From Lactuca virosa (Eukaryota; Streptophyta; Magnoliopsida; Asterales; Asteraceae), in NCBI GenBank assembly GCA_928212115.1, contig CAKMRJ010001112.1, forward strand, positions 401,059,950 to 401,123,949: a DNA stretch of 64,000 nt. Reading direction: 5' to 3'. How positions within the stretch are numbered: the stretch's first letter is position 1; the number at the start of each line of letters is the position of its first letter. A program made the translations under genes and the position numbers. The notes beneath the pieces are model-generated. The model saw only the letters and a program-made list of their open reading frames with translations. It was not told the origin of the DNA and made no database searches. Positions 58,102-64,000 of this stretch are shown here, piece by piece.

Positions 58102-59978
58102 TGTAACATCCCGATGTTCAGGTATTTCTAAATTTATCCCTTTAAGTTATTATATTGCGTTTTGGCCCCTAAGTCTAAGGAATTGTGCATTGGAGACCCA
58201 ATGGCATTCTTGTACATTGGGCAGGAGGAGTACGCTAAGCGTACATGTGTCTACGTTGAGCGTACTAGGGCGCACCCTAGTATGTTGGGCGTACACTCAT
58301 ATACGCGGGGCGTACTAAAGAAAGATGGAAACCCTAATTTTTAGGGTTTGGGTGGTATTTAAGCATCTTTATGGCGTCATTTCTCTTCACCTAACCAGTC
58401 TCTACCCTCTCTTCGTGATTTGAAACCCTAGAAGAACCTTGTGAGGACATTTCAGGCATTAAAGAGTGTGTTTGTGTGAGTTGAAGAGGAAGGAAGAAGA
58501 TCAAGCTCAACTTGGAGAAAGAAGCACCTTAGATCTGAGATTTATCTTTCATTTGCAAGCCTTTCAAGGTATAAAGCTTGCACCTTTGTCTCTTGATCTT
58601 GTAGATAGTTATGGGGGTTTTATGTCATTTTTTTGGTCCCAAAAGTATCATCTTGAGCATGGCATGTTCTAGACGTTTTGAATTGTCCTTTCAAACCTTA
58701 GGAAGGGTCCTTAGCCATAAAATTGAAGTCCCTTTGGTTAGTTTTGCTCCATGCATCTTGTAGGAGGTCTTAATGTATTAAGACCCTATGTTAAGCTCTT
58801 ATTAGGCGTGTAAAGTCATAAAGTTGGAAACTTTATGACTCTAGGGTGTGTTTTAGTCGTGGATCTGAAATATGGGCCTGACAGCTTAAGCCATTAAGCA
58901 CATAATGAAGATTTGGGGTTGTGAGGTTACGCCCCGCGTACTCGGTTAACCACCCCGATGGTGGTCAATTCGAGGCTTCGCGTACGCTAAGCGTACCTCC
59001 GGGGGTACGTCCTGCGTACTCGCATGGGTCAGCCTTATGAGTGACTCGGTTGATTTGACTCGGTCGAGTTGACCCATTTGGCTTAGTGGGTTTGACCAGT
59101 GGACTTTGACTTTGACTTTGACCAAGTTTGACCAAGGTTGACCTTGAGGGTATTTTGGGATTTTGATGGAATTGTTTATTTGATGGAATTAGGTATCAGT
59201 TAGAGAGTTGAGACTCGGAGTCGGACCTTATCAGTTATGTTCAGCTTGCGAGGTGAGTTTTCCTCACTGTACTTACGGGTCGAAGGCACCATGGCCGACC
59301 CTTTGGATTGTTATCCTGGTTTATCATATGATTGTATACTGTAGTGATCTGTTAGATCTGTATCCTGGTAGATAGGATGGTGCTATACTTAATGATCTGT
59401 AAGATCTGTCTGTTTGTTTAACTGGCTGGTTATTTGTATGATTGTCTGTTATATATGTGTGTCGACACGGTGTACGTGTGGTTGGGTTGAGGCGACCCTG
59501 TTTTGTGATGAAGGCCAACAGACCTACGGTGGCCCGGATAGACTGAAGGCTAGTGGGGTATACCAGTCATTCCGAAGGCCTAAAGAACGGTCCAGATAGG
59601 CTGAAGGCCCGGTGTGGCGTACCATTCATGCTGAAGGTTCTGTGAGCGTACCAGGTAGACTGTAGGCCGATGGGGGTGTTCCAGTCAGACTGAAGGCTCT
59701 TTATGTGTGCTCTTTACTGTTATTATTATGATTATGTGATGTGTTGGTATATTGGGGGAACTCACTAATCTTTGGGCTTACAGTTTTGGGTTATGTTTCA
59801 GGTTCCTCTGATGATCGCTGGAAGGCAAAGGCGTGATCGTGCACCTCCTCGTGTTTTGTTTTACAATTTTGGGAAAACTCTGATATTAAACATGTTTTGA
59901 AAACTATTTTATAAACAATGATGATTTGTGGAATGATTTTAAAAGTTTAAATTTTTCATGAATTTTATGGATGTTACA
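58102..59978 (+). mobile_element. Element G 5' LTR
   Basis: It runs from TGTAACATCC to GGATGTTACA, followed by a PBS, so it is a plus-strand 5' LTR. GTACGCTAAGCGTAC palindromes occur at 58230-58244 and 58982-58996, with relatives between. A TATA-like TATTTAAG lies near 58356. A perfect 12-bp-stem hairpin lies at 58814-58840. Repeated AGACTGAAGGC(C/T) units lie at about 59535-59700. It shares its palindrome family with B (32146-34061). Confidence 0.88.
58814..58840. other. Perfect 12-bp-stem hairpin in G LTR
   Basis: Left arm AGTCATAAAGTT, loop GGA, right arm AACTTTATGACT. Confidence 0.85.
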
Positions 59979-59981
59979 AAT

Positions 59982-59994
59982 TGGTATTAGAGAC
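59982..59994 (+). promoter_or_regulatory. Degenerate primer-binding site of G
   Basis: TGGTATTAGAGAC differs from the initiator tRNA-Met complement TGGTATCAGAGCC at two bases. Confidence 0.8.
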
Positions 59995-60355
59995 TTGGTT
60001 TGAGTGAATTGGAGGAGCACTGGTGTGAATCCAGTCTCAAACTAAGGAAAAATATTTTTTTAAAACAATTTTTCAAATAGTTTTCAAAATAATCAAGGAG
60101 GATGCGATGTGTACGATCAGCCGGAGCCAGTAAGTAGACCCCAAATTACCACACAGTTATTTGAGATTATGCTTTGATATGTTAGAACAACATGCTAGTA
60201 TTAGGATAAGGATCTTCATGAACTGTATGATAGAATTACCTGATATATGATGCCTTATCTCTTATAGAATGCTTGATTGATTGTTGTATGACTCTTTCGT
60301 GTTTGAACTGGTTATTGAGTGAATACGCTAAGTCATGTGCTGCATGGGTTAAATG
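59995..60355 (+). mobile_element. Element G leader, truncated by Copia
   Basis: Keeps the block GAGGATGCGATGTGTACG followed by CCAGTAAGTAG (GTAAGT at 60130-60135), shared with D. It is interrupted at 60356, with no gag reached. Confidence 0.75.
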
Positions 60356-61106
60356 TGTTGGGTTATGAGCATTCTAACACTCCTAAGTGTACATGCAACC
60401 CTAAATACCTTGGATCTATGTTTTCTCTATTATACATACAATTATGAACATCCAGGGTATTATCCTAATCTAGCGTACAAAATAATAAATATAACAAGAT
60501 AGAATACATACCTCTTTGATGTAGAATGTCTTCATGAAGCTTGAGTGCCTAGTGCCCCAAGTGTGACACCTCAAATGGTTCACACAACACCAAATACACT
60601 TGGAATAACTTGAGAGAAACTTGAACACTCCTTGAAATCGTTTAGCCCTCACATACACACATTAGTGCACCATTTCTTGAGCCATGGGATTCTTTTATAT
60701 GGTGGCTATTAGGGTTACACCATGTAACTCATAACTTTACCCATTCCTTATGCTCCATGGATTTTAACCTCCATGGAGTATCCATGGGTCACCCCATGGA
60801 CTTAGTCCAACATAAGGAATCTTGGATCACAAGCCCACATATATAAGAATGAATGATTTACACAATCAACCCATATTTTAATTAGTCTCCTTTTGATCAC
60901 TTATTAATTCCAAATTAATTCTTGATCAATACTAATTAAATAACCTTATTAATATATTAGAACTTATAATATATTAACCAACCTTAAGTGTTATTTCTCT
61001 CATTATAGTCTATCCAAATGCATGATGCCATGCAACCCAAATGGACCATGCCGGGTCGGGTCTAGTCTTACCAATTATAGTTATGGACTTAGACATTAAT
61101 CCAACA
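60356..61106 (-). mobile_element. Copia 3' LTR (751 bp)
   Basis: Ends TGTTGGG and CCAACA give TG...CA termini with a short inverted repeat. On the minus strand a TATA box CATATAAAAG lies at about 60693-60703. A PPT-like AAGTGGGAGACTG adjoins the right end, so this is the 3' LTR of a minus-strand Copia element that inserted in G. The left flank AAATG should be duplicated beyond the window. Confidence 0.8.
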
Positions 61107-61126
61107 GTCTCCCACTTGGATAAGTC
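61107..61126 (-). promoter_or_regulatory. Copia polypurine tract
   Basis: The minus strand reads TCCAAGTGGGAGACTG directly before the LTR start TGTTGG. Confidence 0.75.
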
Positions 61127-64000
61127 TAAAATTATTATTGCGTATGACTTCAGGAACCGATCAGCAATCGTAGCTCTCAAAAGCTTCTGTCGAACTCTGA
61201 CCTTGTCGATGAACTCTGACCTTTATCAATGACTTGTCCATTAGATAAGGGATCATATATTCCTCCATTCTAGATATCATATGGACTGAGACATGGATTA
61301 TCAATCATTCTTCTCTGTCCATTTGTTGTTTCCCGATTTCCGATTCATGATGACTGACTGATTGAACAAATCAAATCAGTCCTGGCTTGGCCAAGCACTC
61401 ACATGTATCATCTTTAAATCATCGAGGGGCCCACAGATATCGCTTTTATCCTGAAGGTAAAAGGAATGGATAAACTTCGACTCATATGGCTTATTCTACT
61501 ACTTGTTGAATCATACACAAAGTCACGTTTTATAACATCGAGTTACCAATGCGTTTTCGTGCAATCAATGTATAACCAACTCATAGTAACAACTCTTATC
61601 TCTAGGTTTGAAGAATATAAGATATTATCGTCTCATGATCACTCGTGATAAAATCCATGAAGTGATTCAAATGAGCGCGGGTTGAATCCAATACTCAGAA
61701 CTTATGAGCACTCATGAGTGTTGTAGCACACTTTGTCCACCAACTTGGACCTCTACAAACACCGATGACAGTCTTGATTCATATCTACTTCCAACATATG
61801 ACCGACTGTGGATGGTTTGAATAACTTAATCATTCAGGAAGAGCGACTTAGTTATTCTGGAAGTCAAAAACATGCAAAGTGAAACACAAGAATAAATGAA
61901 TCAAATATGGTATCAAACCCTATGAATATAAATAAACACTTTTATTTATCACCATACTGATTACTCATTATTCATTGTTTCGGTTTATCAACTTTATACT
62001 TGAATTTAAAACAATAGTTGTCCCATGCTCCAAGCAGTACACTATGTTTTCTAAACACTAGGCATGCCATACACCAAGTATGCATACTATGTTTGTCTAT
62101 GATCTTTACTTTGTAAAATAGATCAATTGAACATCACTCTAATGATCCTCTTTTCACAGTCCCAAATCCTTACTGCAAATGCAAGAATTCCAATTCATGC
62201 CATTTACTGAATCTGTTAGATTCTAAACTTATATACATTGATCCTCTTAATGATTATGCACGAAGTCAGAAAGACTTGACAACAATCATTACAGAGCATT
62301 CCAAGGATATCAGCTCCTTGGAAACATCCTTCTTTCATTAAGTTTCCTAATCTTACACATTGAATAAGTTCTAACTTTGAAACATTTCATATTCCATTTT
62401 GACTATCACTCTGAACAAGAGTTGCCTCCTCCTACAGATTATGTCAATATGGTCCTTCCAGAATTAACATTATACTTCCACTGTCCTTGAGCAACCAATC
62501 TTTGGTAAACCTTAATTGTCCTCGACAATTGCTTAATCATTTTAGTCATATCCAATTCTAGACCTTTCCCTTCATAATGCACCAGGCATTGGAAAATTTT
62601 AGAAAGGATGAATATAGCACATGTAATCGATCCTATCCGAAGCATATGGGACACGATTCATGATGTCTCACATAAAGACTAAACCAGTCTTTGCTATAAT
62701 ATTTCCATTTCAATTTGCCAAGTTCTCAAAATTCAGATTATGAAAAGGGATGCCGTAATCATAATCGAATTTTAGAACGCAAATAATGGACCCATATATA
62801 GAATTCCTTATGGTGAGCCATTCCAACATGAAATCATATATATATCCTTGATTACATGCGATTAAAATCTCAATCTAAGCTTTTAGAATTGAAATGAAGT
62901 ATATTTACTCTCCCTTAATATAACAAAACAACTTTTTCAACCCCTGCAACCTCGCTAATTGAAACTTTTGTTTTCTATAATTAACATTGCTAACTTGCAA
63001 CCTTTGTCATAATTATCATGCTCCCACTAACATGATGATTATTAGCATAACACTTATGCTCCACTAGCTTTGACATGTACTCAGAAATCGCTGACTTTCT
63101 TACCAAAGTTCAGATTTTTGATACTAATTGTTTTGATAAAAACTTTATCAAATCATACACCTCTCTTCGATAGCTCCATGTGTGTCTAAACAATTTTAGA
63201 ACTATGAAAAGGGATGCCGTAATCATAGTCTCAATTGTTTAGACCTTTGCAACTTCTCACAAGTCCATGTTAGTGTGCCGGTAACCACACACGCTCCACT
63301 AACGACTTTGAGAATGCAAATATCACAATTGCTATCTAGCTAAATCTACTTAGTGAAAGTGTTTCCTCACCAATCATTTTCATGAATCGGAGAAAAAACC
63401 TTATGATGACTTAGATTTAATAGTGTATGTGTTCTTATCCATGTGAATTTGTCAAAACCATAATCACAAGACAAGGTTAGTGGACAAATCCAAACCTATT
63501 GATTAAACTTGTGTAATCTTAAATTCTTGCCATTTGGCAGCTCAGGTCCTGCCATTGCTTCCAAGTAGTTGTGCAACCAATTGAGAACTCTCAGAACTCC
63601 TATGCAAAGCCAACTTGAATAGGCACAAAAATTTCAACACGATAGGTTATAAACCTCAATCGCGTGCTAGTGAAGGACTTAGGTTTTAATTCTTTGATGA
63701 ACTCTTGAAACTTTCAAAGAGCTTGAAGACTCCCACTGTCCTGTTGACATATAATACTCCCTTGTCAATATTCAAGAGATATGCGGATTCGTTATCAAGA
63801 CTAACACTTTCACAATTGGCCTAAGTTGGTGCTCTGTTTTAATCCAAAACATCACAACTTACCAATTTTCAAATGTACAAGAGTAGAGAACCTTTTAGCT
63901 CTTACATGTGACTAGTGTTAACAAACCCTCTTTAAGATATGTCCTTCAAGTTACAATCTTGGAGTATTGACGCTAAGATTGTTTTGGAACGAAGTAGACG
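61127..64000 (-). mobile_element. Copia internal 3' noncoding region (runs off window)
   Basis: At least 2.9 kb with no gag or pol domain in any frame. It corresponds to 1069-3271 plus 23948-24420. Conserved landmarks include a GGGGCCCA(C/A)AGATATCG stretch, CATACTATGTTT and ATGCTCCCACTA. An internal duplication GAAAAGGGATGCCGTAATCATA occurs near 62740 and 63206. Any pol would lie beyond 64000. Confidence 0.65.

Overview
This window is plant nuclear DNA made almost entirely of nested retrotransposons. Several Ty3/gypsy elements carry a primer-binding site matching plant initiator tRNA-Met (TGGTATCAGAGCC). The pol remnants belong to chromodomain-bearing chromoviruses (Tekay/Del-like). There are also Copia, LINE and Helitron sequences. 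The LTRs rich in ACTCG(T/C)CGAGT remind me of lettuce and relatives (Asteraceae, Lactuca); that is from memory and not proven here. I see no complete, uninterrupted host gene and no rRNA or tRNA gene.

Layout. 1-1068: end of a minus-strand gypsy LTR (H) inserted in a Copia element. 1069-3271 and 23948-about 25320: two halves of that Copia 3' noncoding region, split by element D. D (3277-23942, minus, target-site duplication AGTCA) is a degraded chromovirus with two 2.1-kb LTRs, a broken chromodomain and a broken gag start. D is itself split by element C (7806-19854, plus, duplication AATTG), an LTR-internal-LTR-internal array whose right end was deleted. About 25325-25660: a frameshifted coding remnant. 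26155-38775: element A (minus, duplication AAGGG), with both LTRs, a broken gag-protease-RT-RNase H-integrase-chromodomain region, and an LTR plus internal DNA of another element (B) lodged in gag.

38781-39530 looks like the 5' end of a plant transcription unit (TATA box, possible leader intron, ATG exon), cut by an LTR-like insertion at 39531. That insertion contains a 2-kb element bounded on both sides by TA microsatellites (40504-42650). About 44120-55740: a minus-strand LINE, split by solo LTR E (45158-54199, duplication TTTGC), split by F (46738-53717, duplication AGATC), split by a Helitron (48051 to about 52096). The Helitron carries spliced exons copied from at least three unrelated plant genes: U1-70K, an Aux/IAA gene and an LRR receptor-like gene. 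58102-60355: gypsy element G (plus), cut by a Copia element whose 3' LTR is 60356-61106 and whose internal region runs off the window end.

How parts relate. Exact 5-bp duplications give a relative order of insertions: Copia before D before C; LINE before E before F before Helitron. Several LTR families share architecture without close overall sequence identity: two clusters of short odd-length palindromes, one just upstream of the TATA-like box and one downstream; hairpins with compensatory changes in the stems; and leader blocks with a conserved GTAAGT and a GGGCCC-centred near-palindrome. These shared structures and the gene-capturing Helitron are the most unusual signals here.
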